A stretch of 7,779 nucleotides of DNA from contig JAJYIC010000112.1 of the NCBI GenBank assembly GCA_021790295.1, positions 1 through 7,779 of the forward strand. Reading direction: 5' to 3'. Source of the stretch: Pseudomonadota bacterium. GTDB taxonomy: Bacteria; Pseudomonadota; Alphaproteobacteria; ATCC43930; CGMCC-115725. Below the pieces are notes generated by a model, which saw nothing but the letters and a program-made list of their open reading frames with translations, had not been told where the DNA came from and made no database searches. Within the stretch, counting starts at the first letter, position 1, and every line of letters begins with the position of its first letter. Position numbers and translations under genes: made by a program. Below, in pieces: positions 1 through 6,405 of the stretch.

Positions 1-1
1 G

Positions 2-535
2 GCCGACAACGCGGCGCACCGCCTCTTGCGTTTGCTCACCGCCCTTCTTCGAAGCGAACTCGACCAAGGCTCGGAGCATTTCGCGCCTTCGAGCCTGCAA
101 ATTTCGACCATCGACGTCGGCAATCCGGCGAGCAACGTCATCCCGGCAAAAGCCGAAGCGGTCTTCAATGTCCGTTTCAACGATTTATGGACAGGGGAAT
201 CTCTCGAGCGCGAATTGCGGGCGCGGCTCGACGCCGAGGGCGGCCGCTACGCGCTCGATGTCGCCCTTAGCGGCGAAGCCTTTCTCACCCCGCGCGGCGC
301 TCTTGCCGACAGGGTCGCCGAAGCGATCCGGCGGGTCACCGGGATCGAGCCACGGTTCGGAACCGGAGGGGGGACCTCCGACGCCCGCTTTATCAAGGCG
401 CTTTGCCCGGTCGTCGAGTTCGGTCTCGTCGGGCTTTTTATGCACAAGATCGACGAGAAGGTCCCGCTCGCGGAACTCGCCCTTTTGAGCGAAATCTACC
501 GGAACTTTCTCGAAATCTTTTTCGCCGCGCCTTGA
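2..535 (+). CDS. dapE: Succinyl-diaminopimelate desuccinylase, C-terminal part (5' end outside window)
   Basis: This is a partial gene: the frame is open from base 2 and ends at TGA 533-535, leaving about 177 residues, roughly the second half of a family of about 380. DapE is a zinc-dependent M20-family hydrolase that converts N-succinyl-LL-diaminopimelate to LL-diaminopimelate and succinate, a cytoplasmic step of lysine and peptidoglycan precursor synthesis. The fragment begins with ADNAAHRLLRLLTALL, which matches the end of the family's segment before the dimerisation lid. It continues with TIDVGNPASNVIPAKAEAVFNVRF (positions 107-178), the lid-domain core. The C-terminal catalytic part shows GGTSDARF and then MHKIDEKVP (about 439-466), whose His is the usual second zinc ligand. 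The gene converges on truA with 49 bases between the stops, and no convincing terminator separates them. DapE is preferred over ArgE because of the GGTSDARF and lid motifs. Confidence 0.9.
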   Translation, partial: ADNAAHRLLRLLTALLRSELDQGSEHFAPSSLQISTIDVGNPASNVIPAKAEAVFNVRFNDLWTGESLERELRARLDAEGGRYALDVALSGEAFLTPRGALADRVAEAIRRVTGIEPRFGTGGGTSDARFIKALCPVVEFGLVGLFMHKIDEKVPLAELALLSEIYRNFLEIFFAAP

Positions 536-584
536 TCTCTCTCCCGACCTGCGATGGCGGCAAAGCCGCGCCAGCGGCCGAGCC

Positions 585-1328
585 CTATCGCGGATAGCCC
601 ACTTCGACGAGATAAAGCCCTTCGGCCGGGGCGGTCGGGCCTCCGGCGCGGCGGTCGCGCGCATCGAGGGCGCGGGTGACGTCGTCGGGGCGCCAACGCC
701 CGAGCCCGACGAGCTTTAGCGTTCCGACCATGGCGCGGACCTGGCGGTGGAGGAAAGAGCGCGCCCGCGCCTCGATGCGGATTTCCGCGCCGTCGCGGGT
801 AACTTCGAGACGGTCGAGGGTCTTGACCGGAGATTTCGCCTGGCAGAGCGAATCGCGAAAGGTCGAGAAATCGTGGCGGCCGATGAGGCGCTTTGCCCCT
901 TCCTCCATCGCCTCTGCATCGAGCGGCACCGTTACCTGCCACACCCGGCCCCGCTCGAGCGCCGGCGGCGCCCTGCGGTTCAGGATGCGATAGCGGTAAA
1001 GGCGGTAAAGGGCCGAAAGCCGCGCATCGAAATCCTCGGAAACACATTCGGCCGCGAGAACGGCGATGGCCGCCGGCCGCAGATGATGATTGAGAGCGCT
1101 GCGGACGACATCGGGCGAGGCGTTGCGGGAAAGGTCGACATGGGCGACCTGGGCCAAAGCATGAACCCCGGCATCGGTGCGTCCGGCGCCGCAGACCTTC
1201 ACCTTTTCACCGCAGAACTTGGCAATCGCGCGTTCGAGAGCCTCCTGAACCGAAAGACCTTCGGCCTGGCGCTGCCAGCCGACGAGCCCCCTGCCGTCGT
1301 ATTCGATCGTCAGCTTCAAACGGGGCAC
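585..1328 (-). CDS. truA: tRNA pseudouridine(38-40) synthase TruA
   Basis: TruA isomerises uridines 38-40 in the anticodon arm of many tRNAs to pseudouridine. With the GTG start at 1328 the protein has 247 residues, normal for the family, and begins (V/M)PRLKLTIEYDG, close to the usual N-terminus. The catalytic motif GAGRTDAGVHALAQV places the nucleophile Asp at residue 52. The YRYRIL segment and the RSFLHRQVRAMVGTL motif near the C-terminus are also typical. The gene is last in the minus-strand def-fmt-truA operon. Its GTG lies 13 bases inside the 3' end of fmt, which suggests translational coupling; only a weak GGAACGG-like ribosome site precedes it. An alternative TTG start at 1319 would give a classic 4-base TTGA overlap with the fmt stop but would lose the PRL residues. 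The frame stays open to 1604, but that extension lies inside fmt and looks like neither family. Confidence 0.93.
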   Translation of the reverse strand: MPRLKLTIEYDGRGLVGWQRQAEGLSVQEALERAIAKFCGEKVKVCGAGRTDAGVHALAQVAHVDLSRNASPDVVRSALNHHLRPAAIAVLAAECVSEDFDARLSALYRLYRYRILNRRAPPALERGRVWQVTVPLDAEAMEEGAKRLIGRHDFSTFRDSLCQAKSPVKTLDRLEVTRDGAEIRIEARARSFLHRQVRAMVGTLKLVGLGRWRPDDVTRALDARDRRAGGPTAPAEGLYLVEVGYPR

Positions 1329-2260
1329 GGCAAAACCGTTCCGCAAGGGAGGGGAAAACCGCGCAGAAACGCCGCCGCGCCGAGAGCCGAGCGGCCCGCT
1401 CTCTGCACGCGCAAAAGGCGCAGCGCGCCTTCGCCGCAGGCGACGAGAAGATTCTCGTCGAGAACGAGGCCGGGCGGCCCTTTTCCTTTTTCGAGGGCGG
1501 CAGAAAGAACGCGAATGCGCTCTCCCCGGATCTCGAAAAACGTTCCGGGCGCGGGATCGAATGCGCGCAACTTCCGCTCCAGAACCGCGGCCGGCAAACG
1601 CCAATCGAGACGCGCTTCCCAGTTTTCGATCTTTCGGGCATAGCTCACGCCCGCCTCCTCTTGTGGGCGCGGTTCGAGGCGCCCTTCCCGCGCCTTTTCC
1701 AAAGCCTCGAGCAGAAGCCGCGCGCCAAGGCCCGCGAGTTGGGCGCCAAGCCTTCCCGCCGTTGCCTCGGGGCCGATCGCGACGCTTTCCTCCAAAAGGA
1801 TCGGGCCTTTGTCGAGCCCCTCCTCCATGGCCATGATGGTGACCCCGGTTTGCCGGTCTCCGGCAAGGATCGCGCGTTCGATCGGGGCCGCGCCGCGCCA
1901 GCGCGGCAAAAGCGAGGCGTGGACATTGAAGGCGCCGAGACGCGGCGCCGCGAGAAAGCCTTTCGGCAGGATGAGACCGTAGGCGGCGACAACAACGGCG
2001 TCGGCTTCGAACGCCGCAAACTCGGCCTCGGCTTCAGGGCTTTTGAGGGTTGCGGGGCGGCGCAAGGGCAGCCCCTTTTGTTGCGCCAGCACATCGACAG
2101 GCGAGGGGGAAAGGCGCCGGCCGCGCCCGGCGCGAGAAGGCGGGCGCGTGTAGACGGCAAGGATATGGTGCCCCGCAGCGAGGAGCGCTTCGAGGATCGA
2201 CGCGGCAAACTCGGGGGTTCCCATAAAGACGAGGTCGAGAGGACTCGTCCCGCCCTTCAT
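1316..2260 (-). CDS. fmt: Methionyl-tRNA formyltransferase
   Basis: Fmt transfers a formyl group from 10-formyltetrahydrofolate to Met-tRNAfMet, which makes the initiator tRNA. The chosen ATG at 2260 gives 314 residues, the usual length, beginning MKGGTSPLDLVFMGTPEFA with the family's N-terminal VFMGTPEFA strand-loop. The catalytic signature is complete: N112 and H114 in FNVHASLLPRWRG, and D150 in MAMEEGLDKGPIL. The C-terminal OB-fold domain, which binds tRNA, follows from about residue 210, with ENWEARLDW, LRAFDPAPGTFF and the closing FLRGFPLP. The reading frame is open to 2557, but the extra 99 residues overlap def and are not Fmt-like. The start is 14 bases after the def stop, and no strong Shine-Dalgarno is visible. 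It pairs functionally with def: Fmt adds the formyl group and Def removes it from finished proteins. Confidence 0.95.
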   Translation of the reverse strand: MKGGTSPLDLVFMGTPEFAASILEALLAAGHHILAVYTRPPSRAGRGRRLSPSPVDVLAQQKGLPLRRPATLKSPEAEAEFAAFEADAVVVAAYGLILPKGFLAAPRLGAFNVHASLLPRWRGAAPIERAILAGDRQTGVTIMAMEEGLDKGPILLEESVAIGPEATAGRLGAQLAGLGARLLLEALEKAREGRLEPRPQEEAGVSYARKIENWEARLDWRLPAAVLERKLRAFDPAPGTFFEIRGERIRVLSAALEKGKGPPGLVLDENLLVACGEGALRLLRVQRAGRSALGAAAFLRGFPLPCGTVLPCPV

Positions 2261-2274
2261 CGCCGGCGGAAAAG

Positions 2275-2799
2275 CTATGCCGCGGCGCTCGCGCGGCCGC
2301 GCTTTGCCTTCGCGAGCTTGCGCAGGATCATGCTGCGTTTGAGCGGCGACAGATGATCGACAAAAAGGAGGCCATCGAGGTGATCGATCTCGTGCTGGAG
2401 GCAGGTGGCGAGGAGACCATCGGCTCCCATCTCGCGGATCTCGTTGTCGTAATCGAGATAGCGGAGACGGATCGCTTTCGGCCGCAACACTTCGGCGTAT
2501 TGTTCGGGCAGGGAAAGACAGCCTTCGTTGCCGGCGATGAGTTCCAGCGAACGCCACAGGATCTCCGGGTTGGCGAGCTTCAAAGGCTGCGGCGGCTCGC
2601 CTTCGCGGGCGTTGTCGAGAACGATGACGCGGCTGCCGACGCCGACTTGAGGGGCGGCAAGGCCGATGCCGATCGCCCGGTACATCGTCTCCAGCATATC
2701 GTCCATGAGCGTCCTCACCGCGTCGTCGACGCGAGTGACCGGGCGCGCCTTGACCTTGAGGCGCGGATCGGGAGCGGTGATGATCGAAAGGAAAGCCAT
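2275..2799 (-). CDS. def: Peptide deformylase
   Basis: Def removes the N-formyl group from the first methionine of nascent proteins, using a metal (normally Fe2+). The 174-residue protein is full length. All three active-site motifs are intact: GIGLAAPQVG (residues 44-53), EGCLSLPEQ (92-100, metal ligand C94) and QHEIDHLDG (135-143, metal ligands H136 and H140, catalytic E137). The C-terminal tail KLAKAKRGRASAAA is basic and then alanine-rich, as is common in this family. It is the first gene of the minus-strand def-fmt-truA operon and diverges from the phenylacetate-type operon. No other start codon occurs in frame upstream before a stop. The ATG is preceded by GATTCGGTCCG, which contains no recognisable Shine-Dalgarno, so initiation may be weak or on a very short leader. 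Confidence 0.96.
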   Translation of the reverse strand: MAFLSIITAPDPRLKVKARPVTRVDDAVRTLMDDMLETMYRAIGIGLAAPQVGVGSRVIVLDNAREGEPPQPLKLANPEILWRSLELIAGNEGCLSLPEQYAEVLRPKAIRLRYLDYDNEIREMGADGLLATCLQHEIDHLDGLLFVDHLSPLKRSMILRKLAKAKRGRASAAA

Positions 2800-2810
2800 C
2801 GGACCGAATC

Positions 2811-2839
2811 TACGTAAGAGCGCGGGCGCTGAGCGTCAA
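2811..2839 (-). promoter_or_regulatory. Candidate sigma-70-type promoter of the def-fmt-truA operon
   Basis: On the minus strand TTGACG (2839-2834) matches the -35 consensus at five of six bases. It is followed after 17 bases by TACGTA (2816-2811), which matches the -10 consensus only at its first two positions. An overlapping TAGATT (2812-2807) matches better but is spaced too far. Either choice puts transcription start within about 0-8 bases of the def ATG, so the leader would be nearly absent. The -35 match is good and the -10 assignment is weak. Confidence 0.35.
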
Positions 2840-2857
2840 TAAGGGAAGGGGTGCGCC

Positions 2858-2871
2858 TTGATCCAGATCAA
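2858..2871. promoter_or_regulatory. FNR/FixK-type binding site (perfect TTGAT-N4-ATCAA)
   Basis: The sequence TTGATCCAGATCAA is an exact match to the TTGATNNNNATCAA consensus bound by FNR, FnrL, FixK and related Crp/Fnr regulators. Both half-sites are complete. It lies 91 bases before the leader ORF start (2949) and 58 bases before the def start (2799) in the divergent region. Because the operon to the right encodes an oxygen-independent molybdoenzyme pathway, the simplest reading is anaerobic activation of that operon. The centre at 2864.5 would suit a class I FNR position (about -61.5) if transcription starts near 2926. That start site is inferred. The site is symmetrical, so an effect on def cannot be excluded. 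Confidence 0.75.
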
Positions 2872-2909
2872 AGTCGCGCGGGCGCGGTTGATCCACACTC
2901 GGGCCTAAA

Positions 2910-2927
2910 TCGGTATTCGAGTACCGA
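2910..2927. promoter_or_regulatory. 18-base near-perfect palindrome, possible repressor operator
   Basis: TCGGTATTC followed by GAGTACCGA forms a two-fold symmetric site with one mismatched pair out of nine. AT-rich flanks (AA before, TT after, with one further mismatch) partly extend the symmetry. It lies 22 bases before the leader ORF and 39 bases after the FNR box, where the -10 region or start of transcription would be expected. A dimeric repressor bound here would block the promoter, giving substrate control beside oxygen control. I cannot name the regulator family from the sequence. Confidence 0.5.
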
Positions 2928-2948
2928 ATTATCCGCGGAAGAGGCGCC

Positions 2949-3023
2949 ATGAAAAGAAAGCCGGCAAAAAGGATCGCTTTCCCGCTTTTGGCGGCGCAGA
3001 CGCAAAGGGCGGCAGCCCTTTGA
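2949..3023 (+). CDS. Putative 24-residue leader peptide, coupled to padB
   Basis: A short frame starts at ATG 2949 and encodes MKRKPAKRIAFPLLAAQTQR followed by AAAL. It has a better ribosome site than the large gene behind it: GGAAGAGG ends four bases before the ATG. Its TGA (3021-3023) shares one base with the ATG of the molybdoenzyme gene (TGATG), an arrangement that often causes reinitiation. A hairpin covers its last codons. The peptide is basic at the N-terminus and then mildly hydrophobic. It has no twin-arginine motif, is too short for a clear signal peptide, and is out of frame with the next gene. No homologue is recognised. Its role as a translational coupling device is inferred; it could also be a chance frame. 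Confidence 0.45.
   Translation: MKRKPAKRIAFPLLAAQTQRAAAL
3004..3021 (+). other. RNA hairpin just upstream of the padB start
   Basis: AAAGGGC (3004-3010), loop GGCA and GCCCTTT (3015-3021) form a perfect 7-bp stem that ends one base before the padB ATG. The 5' arm contains AAAGGG, the only purine-rich ribosome-site-like stretch near that start. It would be closed in the stem, and at 13 bases it is too far away for a good Shine-Dalgarno. A ribosome finishing the leader ORF would melt the stem. No run of T follows, so it is not a terminator. Confidence 0.55.
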
Positions 3024-5761
3024 TGACCGCGCCCCCGGCAAAGGCAACCTTGAAGCTGCCGAGCTATTGCTACCAGTGCGTCGCCGGGCCGGATCTTTTG
3101 CAAGTGCGCGTCGAGGAGGGGACGGCGGTCGCGGTCGAGCCCAATTTTTGCGCGAGCGAGATCCATCCCGGCGCGGGGCGTGTTTGCGTCAAGGCCTACG
3201 GCCTCGTCCAGAAGACCTATAACCCCCACCGCATCCTTTCGCCGATGAAACGCACCAACCCGAAAAAGGGTCGGGGCGAGGATCCGGGCTTTCAACCGAT
3301 CTCGTGGGAGGAGGCGCTTTCTCTCGTTGCCGAAAAGCTCAACGCCGTTCGCGCTTCGGGCCTTCTCGATGCTTCGGGCTATCCCAAAGTCGCCGCGAGC
3401 TTTGGCGGCGGCGGCACGCCGCAATCCTACATGGGCACCTTTCCCGCCTTTCTCGCCGCCTGGGGGCCGGTCGATATGGGTTTCGGCAGCGGCCAAGGCG
3501 TCAAATGCACGCATTCGGAACATCTTTACGGAGAGTTCTGGCATCGCGCCTTTACCGTCTCGGCGGATACGCCTTCCTGCCGTTACATCATCGAGGTCGG
3601 ATGCAACATCGAAGCCTCGGGAGGCGTCGTCGGCGTCAAAAGGCATGCGGATGCGCGGGCCCGCGGGTTGAAGCGCGTCCAGATCGAGCCTCACCTTTCG
3701 GTGACCGGCGCTTCTTCGGCCGAGTGGGTGCCGATCCGGCCGAAAACCGATGCGGCCTTTCTTTACGCCTTGATCCATGTGCTTTTGCACGAAGAGCCGC
3801 GAGGAAGCCTCGATCTCGCCTTTTTGAGAGAGCGCACGGCCTCTCCTTACCTCGTCGGCGCCCACGGCTACTATTTGCGCGATCCCTCTTCGGAAAAGCC
3901 TCTGATCTGGGATGAAAAGCGGGGCGAAGCGGCGGCTTACGACACGCCCGGCATCAAGCCCGCTCTCGAAGGATCCTATCGCGCCCGAGCGGTCGAGATC
4001 GGCCCCGACGGCGAGCGCCTCGACGAAGGCGAGCTTTTGGGCGAGACGGCGTTCGAAAAGCTTCTCGCGCATATGGCGCCTTATACGCCCGAATGGGCTT
4101 CCCGAATCTGCGACGTGCCGGCACAGACCATCCGCCGCCTTGCCGGCGAGTTTCTCGAGGCGGCCTCTGTCGGCGAAAGCATCGAGATCGACGGGGAAAG
4201 GCTGCCGCTCCGACCCGTCGCCATCACCTTGGGCAAGACCGTCAACAACGGCTGGGGCGGTTTCGAATGCTGCTGGGCCCGCACGGTTGCGGCCTCTCTT
4301 GTCGGCGCGCTCGAGGTTCCGGGCGGGATCCTCGGCACGACCGTGCGCCTCAACCGGCCGATGTCGGGGCGCATCGAAAGCGTCAAGCCCGGGCCCGACG
4401 GGTTTATGGACTATCCTTTCAACCCGACCGATCGCGAACACTGGTCGCCGCGGCCCAACATCAGGAATGCGTATCGAACCCTTGTGCCTCTCGCCTCCGA
4501 CGGCCCCTGGAGCCAGGCTTTGGGGCCGACCCATTTCGCCTGGATGTTTCTCGACGGGACGCCGCAAGGGCTTCCAGAAGTCACCTTCCCCGAGGTCTGG
4601 TTTCTTTACCGCACCAACCCCGCCATCTCGTTCTGGGACACGCAAAGCCTTTCCGAAAAGATGGCGCGTTTCCCTTTCGTCGTCGCCTTTGCCTATACGC
4701 GCGACGAATCGAACCACATGGCCGACATCCTGTTGCCCGAATGCACCGACCTCGAAGGGCTTCAGCTGATCCGCATCGGCGGCACCAAATACATCGAGCA
4801 ATTCTGGGAGGCCGAAGGCTTTGCCTTGCGCCAGCCGGTGATCGAGGCCAGGGGAGAGGCGCGCGACTTTACCGATATCGCGACCGAACTGGCGCGGCGC
4901 ACGGGGCTGATCGAAGACTACAATCGGGCGATCAACCGCGGCGTCGCCGCCGGTTTGCGTCTCAAAGGCGAAAACTACGATTATAGCCTCGCCCCCGAAA
5001 AGGCGCACAGCTGCGAGGAGATCTGGGACGCCATCTGCCGCGCCGCGAGCGCCGAACTATCGGAGGGCGCAGAGAGCGAGGGGCTTTCATGGTGGCGCGA
5101 GCACGGCTTCCGCACTCGTCCCTTTCCCCGTCTCGAATGGTATCTCTATCCGGCGCTCGTGCGCCAAGGGCTGCGCTTCGAACTCCCTTACGAAGAAAGG
5201 CTTTACCGCATCGGGCGGGAGCTTGCCCAACGCCTGCACGAGCGCGGGATGACGTGGTGGGATAAACAGCTCGCGGAATATCAGGCGCTTCCCGCCTGGA
5301 GGGATTTCCCCGCACTGTGGGAAAAGTCGGTTGTGGCGGCCGGCGGCAAGCCCGAGGATTTTCCCTTCTGGCTCGTCACCACGCGCAGCATGCAATACGC
5401 CTGGGGCGCCAATGCCGGCAGCGAACTCATGCGCGAAGCGGCGGCGAATATTGCCGGACACGGCGGCGTCGTCATCAACGCCCGCGCCGCGGCCCGTCTC
5501 GGCATCGCCGAAGGGGATCTCGTCGAAGTGAGGACGCCGAGGCGCGCGACGCAAGGGCGCGCGGTTTTGCGCGAAGGCATCCGCCCCGACACGCTTCTCA
5601 TGGTCGGCCAGTTCGGCCATTGGGCGACGCCTTTCGCACGCGATCTCGAGGTCCCCAGTCTCAACTCTCTGGTGCCGATGTCGATCGACCTGACCGACGC
5701 CACCGGTTCGGGCGCCGATCTCGTGCGCGTCGGGCTTTCCCGTCTGCGGAGCAGGCGATGA
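3023..5761 (+). CDS. padB: Molybdopterin oxidoreductase, phenylacetyl-CoA:acceptor oxidoreductase large subunit (PadB-like)
   Basis: This 912-residue protein is the catalytic subunit of a DMSO-reductase-family enzyme. It should carry bis-MGD molybdenum and an N-terminal Fe-S cluster. The N-terminus reads LPSYCYQCVAGPDLL (C16, C19), with C55 in RVCVKAYGL. The usual third cluster cysteine is absent. NPHRILSPMKR and PISWEEAL follow, as expected. GQGVKCTHSEH puts C162 where polysulfide/thiosulfate/arsenate reductases have their Mo-ligating Cys. Cofactor motifs include VGCNIEASGG, WVPIRPKTDAAF, LYRTNPAISFW and NHMADILLPE, and the C-terminal MopB_CT domain runs from about residue 777. There is no twin-arginine signal, so the enzyme should face the cytoplasm, as CoA-thioester substrates require. 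ATG 3023 is preferred over the adjacent TTG 3020; both are hard to reach without the leader ORF. The stop overlaps padC as ATGA. The name rests on sequence resemblance to PadB, the PadC/PadD partners and the neighbouring ligase. A different aryl-acetyl-CoA substrate is possible. Confidence 0.72.
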   Translation: MTAPPAKATLKLPSYCYQCVAGPDLLQVRVEEGTAVAVEPNFCASEIHPGAGRVCVKAYGLVQKTYNPHRILSPMKRTNPKKGRGEDPGFQPISWEEALSLVAEKLNAVRASGLLDASGYPKVAASFGGGGTPQSYMGTFPAFLAAWGPVDMGFGSGQGVKCTHSEHLYGEFWHRAFTVSADTPSCRYIIEVGCNIEASGGVVGVKRHADARARGLKRVQIEPHLSVTGASSAEWVPIRPKTDAAFLYALIHVLLHEEPRGSLDLAFLRERTASPYLVGAHGYYLRDPSSEKPLIWDEKRGEAAAYDTPGIKPALEGSYRARAVEIGPDGERLDEGELLGETAFEKLLAHMAPYTPEWASRICDVPAQTIRRLAGEFLEAASVGESIEIDGERLPLRPVAITLGKTVNNGWGGFECCWARTVAASLVGALEVPGGILGTTVRLNRPMSGRIESVKPGPDGFMDYPFNPTDREHWSPRPNIRNAYRTLVPLASDGPWSQALGPTHFAWMFLDGTPQGLPEVTFPEVWFLYRTNPAISFWDTQSLSEKMARFPFVVAFAYTRDESNHMADILLPECTDLEGLQLIRIGGTKYIEQFWEAEGFALRQPVIEARGEARDFTDIATELARRTGLIEDYNRAINRGVAAGLRLKGENYDYSLAPEKAHSCEEIWDAICRAASAELSEGAESEGLSWWREHGFRTRPFPRLEWYLYPALVRQGLRFELPYEERLYRIGRELAQRLHERGMTWWDKQLAEYQALPAWRDFPALWEKSVVAAGGKPEDFPFWLVTTRSMQYAWGANAGSELMREAAANIAGHGGVVINARAAARLGIAEGDLVEVRTPRRATQGRAVLREGIRPDTLLMVGQFGHWATPFARDLEVPSLNSLVPMSIDLTDATGSGADLVRVGLSRLRSRR

Positions 5762-6405
5762 CGCGCTGGGTGATGGTCGCCGATCTCGAACGTTGCGTCG
5801 GCTGCCAGACCTGCACCGCCGCTTGCAAAGAGGAGAATGCGACGCCGCCCGGAGTGCAATGGCGTCGCGTGCTCGACATGGAAACGGGCGAATATCCCGA
5901 TGTGCGGCGCATCTTTCTGCCGGTCGGCTGCATGCATTGCGACGAGCCGCCTTGCATGGACGTCTGCCCTTCGACCGCGACGCGGCAAAGGGCCGACGGC
6001 ATCGTCACCATCGATTACGATCTCTGCATCGGCTGCGGCTATTGCATCGTCTCCTGTCCTTATGACGCGCGCTTCAGGACCGACCGCGCGCGCTTTGCTT
6101 ATGGCGGCAGGCCGAACGAAGCGGAAAGAAAGCGTTTCGACGAACGCCGTCTCGGGGTGGCGACCAAATGCAACTTTTGCGTTGAGCGCCTCGACGCCGG
6201 GATCGCAAAAGGCCTTTCGCCCGGCCTCGACCCCGAGGCGAGCCCCGTCTGCGTCAATTCCTGCATCGCTTCCGCCCTTTATTTCGGCGACATCGACGAT
6301 CCGCAAAGCGGCGTTTGGGTTCTGCTCTCGCAAAAAAATCATTTCCGTTTGCATGAGGAACTGGGGACAGGCCCGCGCCTTTATTACCTTTGGGGCTCGC
6401 CGTGA
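5758..6405 (+). CDS. padC: Four-cluster ferredoxin-like electron transfer subunit (PadC-like)
   Basis: This 215-residue protein belongs to the DmsB/NrfC/PhsB group that carries electrons between a molybdoenzyme and its membrane partner. Sixteen cysteines fall in four groups: C13, C16, C19, C23; C58, C61, C66, C70; C90, C93, C96, C100; and C138, C141, C165, C169. All ligands for four cubane [4Fe-4S] clusters are therefore present. There is no signal peptide, which agrees with a cytoplasmic position beside PadB. The ATG at 5758 overlaps the padB stop (ATGA) and is preceded by GGAG (5748-5751) with six bases of spacing, which fixes the start. The frame is open further upstream only as a shadow of padB. 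The next gene starts inside its stop codon. The fold and role are clear; the PadC name depends on the operon. Confidence 0.8.
   Translation: MTRWVMVADLERCVGCQTCTAACKEENATPPGVQWRRVLDMETGEYPDVRRIFLPVGCMHCDEPPCMDVCPSTATRQRADGIVTIDYDLCIGCGYCIVSCPYDARFRTDRARFAYGGRPNEAERKRFDERRLGVATKCNFCVERLDAGIAKGLSPGLDPEASPVCVNSCIASALYFGDIDDPQSGVWVLLSQKNHFRLHEELGTGPRLYYLWGSP

Noticed and set aside
557..569. GCGGC-AAA-GCCGC hairpin between the dapE and truA stops, as a bidirectional terminator
   Set aside because: The stem is only five pairs, the loop is three bases, and there is no T run on either side.
747..1643. Open frame of 298 codons on the plus strand opposite truA and the end of fmt
   Set aside because: truA and fmt have complete family motifs in the other strand; this translation has none.
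2819..2830. AGCGC-GG-GCGCT inverted repeat near the def promoter, as an operator
   Set aside because: It is short and made of bases expected to pair by chance in GC-rich DNA.
2949..3023. Leader ORF as a displaced Tat or Sec signal peptide of the molybdoenzyme
   Set aside because: It is in a different frame from padB, has no RR motif, and ends at a stop. The PadB N-terminus already starts just before its Fe-S motif, and the CoA substrate is cytoplasmic.
2810..5008. Open frame of 732 codons on the minus strand opposite padB
   Set aside because: It is the antisense shadow of a strongly supported molybdoenzyme gene, and its translation has no recognisable domain and is rich in Arg, Gly and Ala. 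Long antisense frames are common in GC-rich coding DNA.
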